Source of the DNA: Trichocoleus sp. FACHB-40
GTDB taxonomy: Bacteria; Cyanobacteriota; Cyanobacteriia; Cyanobacteriales; FACHB-T130
Reading direction: 5' to 3'
NCBI RefSeq assembly: GCF_014695915.1
Contig: NZ_JACJPF010000022.1
Span: forward strand, 1 to 50,191
DNA: 50,191 bases
Shown here in pieces: positions 42,606 through 50,191 of this stretch (positions are counted from its first letter, which is position 1; each line of letters starts with the position of its first letter). The notes beneath the pieces are model-generated. The model searched no databases and was not told where the DNA came from. It was given only the letters and a program-made list of their open reading frames with translations. The position numbers and the translations under genes were made by a program.

Positions 42606-42884
42606 GAGCTTGTTGTTTACCTTGGAAACTAGACAAGAAAGTTAGGAGGCGAGGAGTGAGGAGTTGTTCCAGACGCGATGTATCGCATCTTGACTTTTGA
42701 GTTTTGAATTAATAACTCCTCACTCTTAACTCCTCACTCCCTAGAACAACCCGTAGAAGCAGGTTGCAAAAAAGTATGAAGGATGAAGCATCAAAGATGA
42801 AGTATGAAAGATTACTTTTTCATCCCGATCTAGAGCGGTATCAGCGCCCTTTCTTGCATCTTTAAACCTTCACGCCGCCAATGA
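42606..42884. repeat. Repeat-rich intergenic region upstream of argH
   Basis: gaggagtgaggagttgttcc (near 42652) pairs with aactcctcactcttaactcc (near 42712), an inverted pair of the ggagtgaggagtt type. A stretch of gtatgaaggatgaagcatc-like direct repeats (near 42774) follows. No gene is supported. Confidence 0.5.
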
Positions 42885-43133
42885 CTAAGCTGTAATTCCT
42901 CGAATCACGTAGCCTAAAAACAGCCCTATCAACAGCGCCCACACTTGCCCTGACTTAATGAAGTAGTTAAAGGCACGTTGTATTTGACCCAAAACATCTG
43001 GATCTCGTATGTTCTGAGCCAAGAAGGGCGAATTTAGTGGTGAGTGCGAAAGCCACAATGATACAGCATCGTGTCCGTGGGTCAAGTTGGGTAGCCAACT
43101 GATTATGTCTTGCATTCCGTAGAGTTCCATCAC
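42885..43133 (-). CDS. Small membrane-anchored protein of unknown function
   Basis: An 82-residue product with a soluble N-terminal part (MELYGMQDIISWLPNLTHGH) and one C-terminal membrane helix, VWALLIGLFLGYVIRGITA (about 64-82). GAGGAAA stands about 12 bases before the first ATG. I do not recognise it. A tail-anchor layout and its place between argH and the phosphatase give no clear role. Coding is likely but not certain. Confidence 0.5.
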   Translation of the reverse strand: MMELYGMQDIISWLPNLTHGHDAVSLWLSHSPLNSPFLAQNIRDPDVLGQIQRAFNYFIKSGQVWALLIGLFLGYVIRGITA

Positions 43134-43250
43134 GCTGATTTCCTCACAACCAATGAATGTTGGCTGGTGTCGTTAAATATCTGTTCAGGATTTTATTAAC
43201 ATAAAGCGGATGACTTGGCTAGTCCGAAAGCGTGGGAACGTTGAAACGTT

Positions 43251-44729
43251 TCAACTTGACAACTGAGTTTTGACCTGCATCACTACCAGAGTCATATCAT
43301 CGCCGTTACGGTTGGATGAACCGATAAACTGCTGGACTCGCTCAAACAGGTAATCTAGAATTGCTTGGGGACTATGGCAATGCTGACAAGCCCACTGGAA
43401 GGCGCGACTGAGGTTTTCTTCGTCGAAGCGATCGCCATTTTGATTCGCCGCATCCGTAAACCCATCTGTGTAATAAATAATCGTGTCCCCAGGACACAGA
43501 TGTACCTGGGCATCCTCGTACTGAGAATCGGCATCCAGTCCGATCAGCATTCCCCAGGTATCTAGGCGCTTGATGGTACGGGTTGATGCCTGCCACAACA
43601 GGGGAGGATTATGCGCCGCGTTACTGTAAGACAGGATGCGGGTTTGCGGGTCATACTCGGAATAAAATAGGGTGACAAACCGATGGGAATTTTCCAGATC
43701 GGCGTACATTACCCGATTTAAGTGTTGCAGAATCTTGGCTGGTGTGTGCCTGTTTAGCACCTCAGTTCGCAGCATCCCCCGCGTCATGGTCATGATCAAG
43801 CCCGCTGGGACTCCTTTGCCCATGACATCACCAATCACGACGCTCCACGGCACACAAAGCCCTTGGACGGTATCTATCTCGGAGTCGCTGTTCTTTTTCG
43901 GTCGCAGTTGGTCGTAGTTGGCAGGGATGAAGTCGTAGTAATCTCCACCGACTCGGCTAGCCGTTTGGCACTTTGCCGCTAATTCGACACCTTGGATATC
44001 AGGACATTGACGCGGTAGCAGGTGTCGTTGAATATCGGCACCAATTTCTAATTCTCGATCTAAGCGTTCTTTTTGGCGTAACTCGACGGTAAGTTCATCG
44101 TTAGCGATCGCTACTCCGGTTTGATCTGCTACTAACCGGACTAACTTCTGTCGCGTGTCTGTCCAAATGTATTTCGGATCGCGACTGAACACATACAAAC
44201 GTCCCCGTTCGGCATTCTTCACCAAAATGGGCGTGCCAAACAGTTTAATGTCTGACCCCAGGTAACGGCTCAATTGTTCGTCTACAGATATCGGCACAGC
44301 GGCGAACTTGCCTGTGTCGTCACTTTGGGCCATCGCTGCTTTTGCCAGCGAGTTACTGATCTGACGAGTTGCCAGCTGTAGCGTCTTGCGAATATCCTGA
44401 CACGCTTGCCCCTCCTGGCAGTGTAGGCGCTCCAGGCGCACTTGACCGTTAGGCATAAATCTGATCAGAATGCCGCCATCGGCATCTGTCACCCGTGTTG
44501 CCATCAGTGGAATTAGCTCCAAAAACTGATTTAAGTTGTTGAAGCTACGCAGGGCAAAACCTAAAGACGAGAGCAAGTCTTGAATCTTGCGCTGTTCTTT
44601 ATGCAAACGTGCCACCAGTTCTTTGAGGGCAAAAACTGGTGTTGTGTCGTTAGCGGCACCACTACTGGTGCTGTCGGTTGAGGGAGATGGCTGGCGGGGA
44701 AGAGGCACAGCAGTCATAGCGTCAGGCAT
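43251..44729 (-). CDS. GAF-domain PP2C/SpoIIE-type serine phosphatase (RsbU-like)
   Basis: This 492-residue protein has a Ser/Thr-rich start, a GAF-like sensor (about 65-225; FLELIPLMATRVTDADGGIL, LVRLVADQTGVAIAND), a short coiled coil (LRQKERLDRELEIGADIQ) and a SpoIIE/PP2C phosphatase domain (about 245-490) with metal-binding Asp in RVGGDYYDF (about 262), VIGDVMGKGVPAGL (about 300) and YYTDGFTDA (about 422). It probably dephosphorylates an anti-anti-sigma (STAS) protein in a partner-switching pathway. No STAS or kinase gene is nearby. Confidence 0.9.
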   Translation of the reverse strand: MPDAMTAVPLPRQPSPSTDSTSSGAANDTTPVFALKELVARLHKEQRKIQDLLSSLGFALRSFNNLNQFLELIPLMATRVTDADGGILIRFMPNGQVRLERLHCQEGQACQDIRKTLQLATRQISNSLAKAAMAQSDDTGKFAAVPISVDEQLSRYLGSDIKLFGTPILVKNAERGRLYVFSRDPKYIWTDTRQKLVRLVADQTGVAIANDELTVELRQKERLDRELEIGADIQRHLLPRQCPDIQGVELAAKCQTASRVGGDYYDFIPANYDQLRPKKNSDSEIDTVQGLCVPWSVVIGDVMGKGVPAGLIMTMTRGMLRTEVLNRHTPAKILQHLNRVMYADLENSHRFVTLFYSEYDPQTRILSYSNAAHNPPLLWQASTRTIKRLDTWGMLIGLDADSQYEDAQVHLCPGDTIIYYTDGFTDAANQNGDRFDEENLSRAFQWACQHCHSPQAILDYLFERVQQFIGSSNRNGDDMTLVVMQVKTQLSS

Positions 44730-45145
44730 TAAATGTCATTGTTATTAGTCATCAGTCATTAGCCATCAGTGAAAAGAAGAAGAAAGGGTAATCTCATTTT
44801 TGATTTTTGATTATAAAAACCTTACCCGTCGGCAATTTCAAAGCTTCAATTTTTGCCCCAATCGTCATCAAATAGTGTAAATCTACCTTTTGGTACAGCT
44901 TATTTTTGAGAGAAATTCAGCGCTTAAACATTTCGGGTAAAGGTAGTTTGTTCTACTGTTCTAGAAAATCTTGATTGCAGCTAGCTTTTCTGGCGCGACC
45001 TTGGAGGCAAAGGTATAGTTACTGTTTGTACTTGAGCTGAGATGATAGCGCTTATTTGCTCTTGTGCCAATCACCTAAGGAGTTTATTTTAGATTTTCTA
45101 AAGATGAGGAAAATTTTTGGTTCTGGCGCTTTGTGATTGCTATTT
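44730..45145. other. Intergenic region between the nitroreductase and the phosphatase gene
   Basis: 416 bases. Starts near the phosphatase with attagtcatcagtcattagc-type simple repeats, then AT-rich sequence that probably holds the phosphatase promoter. I see no gene, tRNA or clear hairpin in it. Confidence 0.5.
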
Positions 45146-45817
45146 TCAAGATAGATGCAGAGATTCGCCGTAGCTTTCGCCGTAGTAAACCTGCTCGATA
45201 TCAAAGCGCCCACCATACCCTTTAAAAGGTTCTGAGGCATAGCCCAAGGGTACCAGACAGCAAACATCTACCTCTGCGGGGATGTTGAAAGCTTCTTTTA
45301 CCTGAGCTGCCACAAACCCTTCCATTGGACAGCTATCAATACCAAAGCTCTTGGCGACGATGAGAATATGCGCTACGGCTAACATGGTGTGGCGGTTTGT
45401 CCAAGTTTCGATGCTGCCAAAGGAGGGGTGGTTTTCAAAGAAGGCGGGAATTTGCGATCGCATATAATTTGCGAAGTCATCAGTCATCGCCCCGGCTTTG
45501 CTACCCAGTTCGATGACGGATTCGATGTATTCTAGTTTGGCGACGCGGCGATCGCCACAACAAATCAATACTACTGGCGCTTCGCCAACCTGACGCTGGT
45601 TAAAGGCGCACGCTTTCAGCTTTTCTTTATTTTCTTGCTGTTGGACAACAATAAACCGCCAAGGCTGCAAATTGTAGCCGGATGGGGCGCGTACTCCTAA
45701 ACGCAAAATTTCTTCCAGAATCACTTCTGGAATCGGGTCGGGTCGGAAAGCTCTGGCTCCACGACGCTGCTCAATGGCATCTTTTAAACCTGTGGAGGGT
45801 TTCATGTCAATTGTCAT
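45146..45817 (-). CDS. Nitroreductase family protein
   Basis: This 223-residue FMN-dependent oxidoreductase has RRGARAFRPDPIPEVILEEI (about residues 19-38), APSGYNLQPWRFIVV (about 45-59, FMN contact), a middle GSIETWTNRHTMLAVAHILI and CPMEGFVAAQVKEAFNIPA (about 165), then VPLGYASEP. It uses NAD(P)H to reduce nitro or quinone compounds; the natural substrate is unknown. It is followed on the same strand, 66 bases upstream, by the GntR regulator, so the regulator may control it. Confidence 0.9.
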   Translation of the reverse strand: MTIDMKPSTGLKDAIEQRRGARAFRPDPIPEVILEEILRLGVRAPSGYNLQPWRFIVVQQQENKEKLKACAFNQRQVGEAPVVLICCGDRRVAKLEYIESVIELGSKAGAMTDDFANYMRSQIPAFFENHPSFGSIETWTNRHTMLAVAHILIVAKSFGIDSCPMEGFVAAQVKEAFNIPAEVDVCCLVPLGYASEPFKGYGGRFDIEQVYYGESYGESLHLS

Positions 45818-45883
45818 TTTTTCTCCTGTTGTTTTTTGTCAATTTTAGATTAGGCGATCCGAGAATCATTAATTCAAAATCGC

Positions 45884-46867
45884 TTACCCTAAACCTAGTT
45901 CGCGTTTAAGCAAGTTAATCGACTTGGTGCCGATATAGTTTTCGCTGCAAAATAGCTGGGGTGGGCGGATAATATCTTCCCTAGCAGTTGCAACTGCCGC
46001 TTTCACTGTAGCGAAACTTGCCTGATCGGCCATAACTATTTGGGCGCTGCGGACGATGGCGTTAATTTTGTAGGCATCTTTTTCCTGAGCTGTCATTACC
46101 AGCAAATCATCTCCACGCAGGCTGTGGATAATAATTTCTACGACTCCCAGGATACCGGAGCTGAGGCTAACTACACCAAGACAGCTGTCTTTGGGGAGTT
46201 TTTGAATCAACTGGAGTTCTTGGGCGTAGTCGTAGATATCAACGGGGATAACGCGCACTGACCGGGGGGCAGCGATCGCTTCCGCATCTCCGATAAAATA
46301 GCGACTTGTGACTACTGTACCGGAGTGGGTTTGATCCAGAGCTTGGGAAAGTTCTTCCATCGGCACCAGTTGCACTGGTATCCCTAAAGATTTTTCCAGT
46401 TCCTGAACCATCAACTCGCCAGCGCCCATGTCTCGTGAAGGAACTGTCACCAGCACCCGCGCACCGGAACGCAAGCGCCAGTCAATTTCTGAGAGGAACA
46501 GTTCTCTAGCTTGGTTGAGCGAACAACCCTGGTTAAGCAACTCGTCAAGGCTTTGCTGAACCAGTTTGTAGGCTTGGGGGTATTGGGCGAGGATGGGCGA
46601 TCGCAAGTTTGTCCCGCCCTCGTGACCTTGGGCGCGGACATAAATGCCCGATCCAGCTTGAGATTCCACCAGTCCGGTTTCTTCTAGCTGTCGGTATACT
46701 TTGCTGATGGTGTTGCGGTGCAACCCCGTCTGCATTGCTAGCTGTCGTGTGCTGGGCAACCGATGACCGGGAGGAAACTGCCGGGATGCGATCGCAAACT
46801 GCATTTGGTCAAACAGCTGTTTTGATGCTGGTATTTCACTGTCTGGTTGAATATGAAATTGTACCAT
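45884..46867 (-). CDS. GntR-family transcriptional regulator
   Basis: 327 residues from the ATG at 46867, chosen because GGAGG lies 9 bases upstream and the DNA-binding domain begins at once (MVQFHIQPDSEIPASKQLFD); a longer frame to 46927 has no such site. The winged helix (about 8-75) has PSTRQLAMQTGLHRNTISKV and LVESQAGSGIYV. The remaining 250 residues form a ligand-like domain not matching FadR, HutC or MocR types that I know. It lies upstream of the nitroreductase on the same strand and may regulate it; the effector is unknown. Confidence 0.85.
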   Translation of the reverse strand: MVQFHIQPDSEIPASKQLFDQMQFAIASRQFPPGHRLPSTRQLAMQTGLHRNTISKVYRQLEETGLVESQAGSGIYVRAQGHEGGTNLRSPILAQYPQAYKLVQQSLDELLNQGCSLNQARELFLSEIDWRLRSGARVLVTVPSRDMGAGELMVQELEKSLGIPVQLVPMEELSQALDQTHSGTVVTSRYFIGDAEAIAAPRSVRVIPVDIYDYAQELQLIQKLPKDSCLGVVSLSSGILGVVEIIIHSLRGDDLLVMTAQEKDAYKINAIVRSAQIVMADQASFATVKAAVATAREDIIRPPQLFCSENYIGTKSINLLKRELGLG

Positions 46868-47347
46868 TCCAGAGCCTCCAAAGACTCCGATAAAGAGGTT
46901 AAAGGGAGCATATCTGTAATAGCACAATTGCTACCCTTCTTATCCCTCCGGGTAGATGTCTGAGTCAGTATAGCTCGTTGTAGCTGGGAAAAAATCTTTC
47001 TTTTGAGTCTACCAATGCCGAACTCATTCCATCACACTTTTCTTACTTTTCCCTAACTATTTATTACAAACTACAACTATAAATTATTCACGAAAAGCTC
47101 GTGTTTTCAACAAGAGAATCTCATCTATCTCTCAAGATAATTAAGAGAATATTAAGTTTTAATCTATTTTAAATTTTTAATCAAATAATTAATAATATAA
47201 AGTTATTCTGAGAATATCTATAAGTTTAGAAAAAAGTTTAAAAATATTTAAAGTGCTTAAAAAGCTAAAAATAATGGGCAATGTACTGGTAGATAAGATA
47301 TTAGCACCATCTGCTAGAAAAATGGCAGAATAAAGGAAGAAATTCTG
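46868..47347. other. AT-rich divergent promoter region
   Basis: 480 bases between the GntR regulator and the dienelactone hydrolase gene, which are divergent. A ctaccc/gggtag hairpin lies near 46931-46955; 47080-47280 is very AT-rich. A strong AAAGGAAGAAA site lies before the ATG at 47348. No gene is supported; a short frame on the minus strand is a shadow. Confidence 0.5.
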
Positions 47348-48100
47348 ATGGCAGACAGAGAGATTCGTACAGATACGGTCAAGATCCACAATGGAGATGT
47401 AGAAATTGCGGCTTACCTGGCGATGCCAGTGGAAGGGACTTTTCCCGGAGTCGTGGTGCTGCAAGAAATCTTTGGGGTAAATGTCCACATCCGGGAGGTG
47501 ACAGAAAGGATAGCGAAAGAGGGGTATGTAGCGATCGCGATCGCTCTTTTCCAACGCCTTGCCCCGGATTTTGAAACAGGTTACACCCCCCAAGACATTG
47601 AAATCGGCAGAGAGTACGCGATGCAAACCACCGCACCGCAGCTACTAGGGGACATCCAGGCAACAATTAATTACCTCAAAACCAGGAGCAACGTGAAACC
47701 AGCCTTTGGCTGCATCGGCTTCTGCTTTGGCGGACACGTAGCCTATCTCGCCGCCACCCTACCCGATATCAAAGCCACTGCTTCCTTCTACGGTGCTGGC
47801 ATTACCACTCGCACTCCCGGCGGCGGAGATCCTACCGTCACGCGGACAAAAGACATTTTTGGCACAATTTATGCCTTTTTTGGCATGGAAGATGCCAGCA
47901 TCCCTGCCGAACAGGTAGACCAAATTGAAGCAGAACTAGAGAAACACAAAATTCCTCATCGCGTCTTCCGTTACGATGGAGCAGATCACGGCTTTTTCTG
48001 CGACCATCGCGCCAGTTACAATAACGCCACAGCAGCAGATGCCTGGAAGCAGGTGCAGCAGCTATTTGAGCAACAACTGAAATCGGAACAATCGAGTTAA
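47348..48100 (+). CDS. Dienelactone hydrolase family protein
   Basis: This 250-residue alpha/beta hydrolase has the family's Cys nucleophile in GCIGFCFGGHVAYLAA (Cys about 123), the acid in FFGMEDASIP (about 180) and the His in YDGADHGFFCDHR (about 210), plus QEIFGVNVHIREVTERIA (about 39-56) typical of dienelactone hydrolases. The triad Cys-Asp-His is complete. It likely opens lactone or ester rings; the substrate in cyanobacteria is unknown. The S1 gene follows 50 bases downstream on the same strand. Confidence 0.9.
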   Translation: MADREIRTDTVKIHNGDVEIAAYLAMPVEGTFPGVVVLQEIFGVNVHIREVTERIAKEGYVAIAIALFQRLAPDFETGYTPQDIEIGREYAMQTTAPQLLGDIQATINYLKTRSNVKPAFGCIGFCFGGHVAYLAATLPDIKATASFYGAGITTRTPGGGDPTVTRTKDIFGTIYAFFGMEDASIPAEQVDQIEAELEKHKIPHRVFRYDGADHGFFCDHRASYNNATAADAWKQVQQLFEQQLKSEQSS

Positions 48101-48150
48101 AAAACTTTTACTCGATTGTTAATACTTTTACACTTCACACTTTATCGGTC

Positions 48151-49053
48151 ATGAATTCCAAATCGACCCCTTCTCAAGATGCAAAACCGTCTTTTTCAAT
48201 GGATGATTTTGCCAAAGCCCTCGAACAACACGACTACCAGTTTCAAAGAGGACAGGTAGTGCGCGGCCGAGTGGAAAACCACGAAAGCAATGGCGCGTAT
48301 GTTGATATTGGTGGCAAGTCTCTAGCTTTTGTCCCCTTGGAAGAGGCTTCATTGAGACGGGTAACAGACTTATCTGTAGTGTTGCCGTTGCAAGAAGAAA
48401 GAGATTTTCTGATTATCCGAGAGCAAGATGCCGATGGTCAAATGACGCTTTCGGTGCGGCAGATGGAAATCAAGCAAGCATGGGATAACCTTGCGGAAAT
48501 GCTCGAAGGCGGCAAAACAGTGCAAGTACGAGTCAGTGGTGTGAATAAAGGGGGTGTCACGGTAGATGTCCAGGGGTTGCGGGGATTTATTCCGCGATCG
48601 CACCTGATTGACCGTGATAATCTAGATGCCTTAATTGGTGAAAAACTGACTGCCAGCTTTTTAGAAATTTCTCCCGACACCAACAAACTTGTACTTTCTC
48701 AACGGGAAGCCACTCGTTCTGCCAGCTTTAACCTACTAGAAGTAGGACAACTAATTGAAGGCAAAATTACTGGCATCAAGCCTTTTGGTGTGTTTGTTGA
48801 TTTAGAGGGCGTAACAGGTTTACTGCACATCAAACAGGTAAGCCAAACTTTTGTAGAATCTCTTGAAAAAGTGTTTCAAGTGGGGCAGCTAATTAAGGCA
48901 ATAATTATTGACCTGGATGAAGGAAAAGGTCGGGTTTCTTTGTCTACCCGAGTGTTAGAAAATCACCCCGGCGAAATGATGGAAAATATGACTGAGGTGA
49001 TGGAATCAGCCGAAGCGCGTGCCGAACGTGCCAGGAAGAATCTCACGAGATAG
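48151..49053 (+). CDS. S1 RNA-binding protein (ribosomal S1 homologue, Rps1b-like)
   Basis: This 300-residue protein has three S1 domains: VVRGRVENHESNGAYVDIGG (about 35-105), VQVRVSGVNKGGVTVDVQGL (about 125-190) and LIEGKITGIKPFGVFVDLEG (about 205-272), with an acidic C-terminal helix (about 280-300). Cyanobacteria carry two such three-domain proteins; this one looks like the Rps1b/Nbp1 type. It binds RNA and helps initiate translation. It may be co-transcribed with the hydrolase before it. Confidence 0.88.
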   Translation: MNSKSTPSQDAKPSFSMDDFAKALEQHDYQFQRGQVVRGRVENHESNGAYVDIGGKSLAFVPLEEASLRRVTDLSVVLPLQEERDFLIIREQDADGQMTLSVRQMEIKQAWDNLAEMLEGGKTVQVRVSGVNKGGVTVDVQGLRGFIPRSHLIDRDNLDALIGEKLTASFLEISPDTNKLVLSQREATRSASFNLLEVGQLIEGKITGIKPFGVFVDLEGVTGLLHIKQVSQTFVESLEKVFQVGQLIKAIIIDLDEGKGRVSLSTRVLENHPGEMMENMTEVMESAEARAERARKNLTR

Positions 49054-49069
49054 GTCTTAGGAAGATAGG

Positions 49070-49110
49070 ATGCGATCGCGTTTTTGATGAAGGAATGCGA
49101 TCGCATTTTT
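49070..49110 (+). terminator. HIP1-based hairpins after the S1 gene
   Basis: Two HIP1 sites are each followed by T-runs: atgcgatcgcgttttt (from 49070) and the palindrome aatgcgatcgcatt (49094-49107) followed by ttt. The second is a perfect 14-bp palindrome and could end S1 transcription. A third HIP1 copy lies near 49156, at the end of the convergent metallophosphoesterase gene. Confidence 0.5.
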
Positions 49111-49149
49111 GTCCTCTTCTCTTTTGGAGATAAGCTGGGGGATCTCAGG

Positions 49150-49992
49150 TCACAATGCGATCGCATAATAATCTAACGGTGTTTTCCCCGCACCCTGAAG
49201 CCAGCGTGCATCGGGTTTCCAAGCACCATTGACTTCTTCGCGGCGGCGGGTGTAAACGCTGAGTTGGTTGTCTTCAATTTTCAGCAGGTTGTACTGGAGG
49301 GGATAACCAGGCACCCACTCGCGGACGGGTGCGCCAAAGGTTCCGGCACAAATTCGGTCTAATTTTCGCCCGCTGGTACTCATGTCGTAGCGGAAGAGGC
49401 TGGTTTCGGCTTTGTGGATGTGTCCGTGCAGGAAGAGGCGGAAACCATTAACGGCTAGCTGTTCTAGGAATCCTTGGTCGGTGATGCGGTCTGAGTATGC
49501 ACTATCGAGGGGATGATGCCAAACGGCGATTTTCAGGCAATTTTTGTAGTCTGGGTTGCGGCGAATTTGGGCGAGGGCGTTGCTGAGGGCATTCGTGTTG
49601 ATGCTGGCGCGGGTTGTGTAATGGTGGTCGAGTTGCCAAGCGGAGTTTAGCCCCAAAATTAGCAGGTTTTGCTCTTTTAGGTGGTCTAGGGTGGCTTGCT
49701 GGTGGTATTCGAGGGGATAGGGTTTTTGTGTAATGGTTTTATAGAAAGAGCTAAAGTGGGCAAAGCGCTGTTTGTATTCGGCTTCGTCTCGGACTCGGAT
49801 GACGCTTTCATCTACTTCGATGTAGTGACCCTCTTTGAGTTGTCCGTCGTAGTCGTCGCGGTCAGTGAGTTCGTAAGCTTTTTTTGCCAGTTTCCAGTTG
49901 AGGTCGTGGTTGCCGGGAACGAGGATAATTTGTTCTGGCTTTAGGGGGAAGTCTTGGCGGAGGTGGTGGAGAAATTGTTCGGCCGCTTTGGT
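49150..49992 (-). pseudogene. Metallophosphoesterase, N-terminus removed by an insertion
   Basis: The open frame from 49992 to 49150 (281 codons) reads TKAAEQFLHHLRQDF and then IILVPGNHDLNWKL (metal motif GNHD), LLILGLNSAWQ, VWHHPLDS and FLHGHIHKAE (motif GHxH), ending in AIAL. These are motifs III-V of calcineurin-like phosphoesterases. The first motifs (DxH and GDxxD) are missing, and a stop codon stands at 49993-49995 exactly where unrelated, IS-like sequence begins. An ATG at 49656 could start a 168-residue stub without the GNHD motif. The gene is therefore broken. Confidence 0.85.
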
Positions 49993-49995
49993 CTA

Positions 49996-50191
49996 CCTAT
50001 TTTTTCGTTTTCCTTTAGGTTGATATGCAACACCTCGAAGAAATTGACCAAAATCCGTGTTCCTACTAATATCACAGTTAAGCTGTTCAGCATTTAAATA
50101 AAGTATAATCCGAAAGTAAATTTAGTCTAACAAGTGAAAGATGCCAGCGAAAAATTATCTCAATCAAGAGCAAGTAGAGAAACTACAAAAA
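49996..50191 (+). mobile_element. IS630-like element, left end (runs off the window)
   Basis: Sequence from about 49996 is unrelated to the interrupted phosphoesterase gene and leads into an IS630-type transposase start at 50141. The junction is at a TA (49994-49995), the usual target of IS630 elements, which duplicate TA. The terminal sequence is cctattttttcgttttcctt. The other end is outside the window. Confidence 0.65.
50141..50191 (+). CDS. IS630-like transposase, first 17 codons
   Basis: The frame reads MPAKNYLNQEQVEKLQK to the window edge. I recall this start (MPAKNYLN.EQVEKLQKAL) from cyanobacterial IS630-family transposases with an N-terminal helix-turn-helix. AAGTGAAAG precedes the ATG. 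Too short to say whether the gene is intact. Confidence 0.6.
   Translation, partial: MPAKNYLNQEQVEKLQK

Noticed and set aside
1-50191. CRISPR array, tRNA or rRNA genes
   Set aside because: I saw no regular repeat-spacer array, no cloverleaf-like sequence with a T-loop GTTCRA motif in context, and no rRNA-like sequence; by-eye search only.

Overview
The window is chromosomal DNA from a cyanobacterium, probably a filamentous one of the Microcoleus/Coleofasciculus/Oscillatoria kind. This rests on very frequent HIP1 octamers (GCGATCGC), a carboxysome shell protein (CcmK4-like), a pair of diflavin flavodiiron proteins (Flv1/Flv3-like), a three-domain S1 protein, the cyanobacterial DUF1822 / CHAT-CHASE2 / DUF928 gene set, and many short intergenic repeats of types common in these genomes. 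The genus is inference. I saw no rRNA, tRNA, CRISPR array or riboswitch.

Layout. 1-5.4 kb is an accessory patch: the edge of an IS1-like element, a nucleotidyltransferase that looks cut short, a divergent acyl-CoA dehydrogenase, a MazG-like pyrophosphohydrolase head-to-head with an M15-peptidase-like protein, and an unusual methyltransferase of the DNA-phosphorothioation-associated family flanked by two copies of one domain. 5.5-12.8 kb holds ordinary metabolic and stress genes (zinc alcohol dehydrogenase, 2OG-Fe(II) oxygenase, hydrolase, prohibitin, ABC-F ATPase, GlsB-type membrane protein, TenA). 12.9-16.7 kb is accessory again: a protein of six 19-residue repeats, a complete PvuII-type restriction-modification system whose endonuclease is fused to a controller-type HTH, with a perfect 23-bp inverted repeat just before its start codon, then a pentapeptide-repeat protein and a Uma2 protein. 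An exporter-type ABC transporter follows.

18.7-31.8 kb is the most striking part. A 1504-residue DUF4157 (eCIS-type) modular protein has a likely C-terminal effector domain and is followed on the same strand by a possible immunity gene and a YbjN-domain protein. Divergent from it is a conserved cyanobacterial operon: sigma-70-like factor, DUF1822, caspase-like CHAT fused to CHASE2, and DUF928. A tnpB-only IS200/IS605-type element has split this operon exactly between a good ribosome binding site and the DUF1822 start codon.

31.9-49 kb is mostly core: a TIGR04283-type glycosyltransferase, CcmK4, Flv1 and Flv3, type III pantothenate kinase, an alpha/beta hydrolase, Nudix hydrolase, PrxQ/Bcp, a decayed RRM gene, a small conserved basic protein, ArgH, a SpoIIE-type phosphatase, nitroreductase, GntR regulator, dienelactone hydrolase and the S1 protein. 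The right end is a metallophosphoesterase gene beheaded by an IS630-like element that runs off the window.

Genes that plausibly work together: flv3-flv1 (Mehler-like oxygen photoreduction); the PvuII-like methyltransferase and controller-endonuclease; the sigma/DUF1822/CHAT-CHASE2/DUF928 set (signalling, possibly protease-based); and the DUF4157 protein with its two downstream neighbours (toxin, candidate immunity, candidate chaperone; inference).
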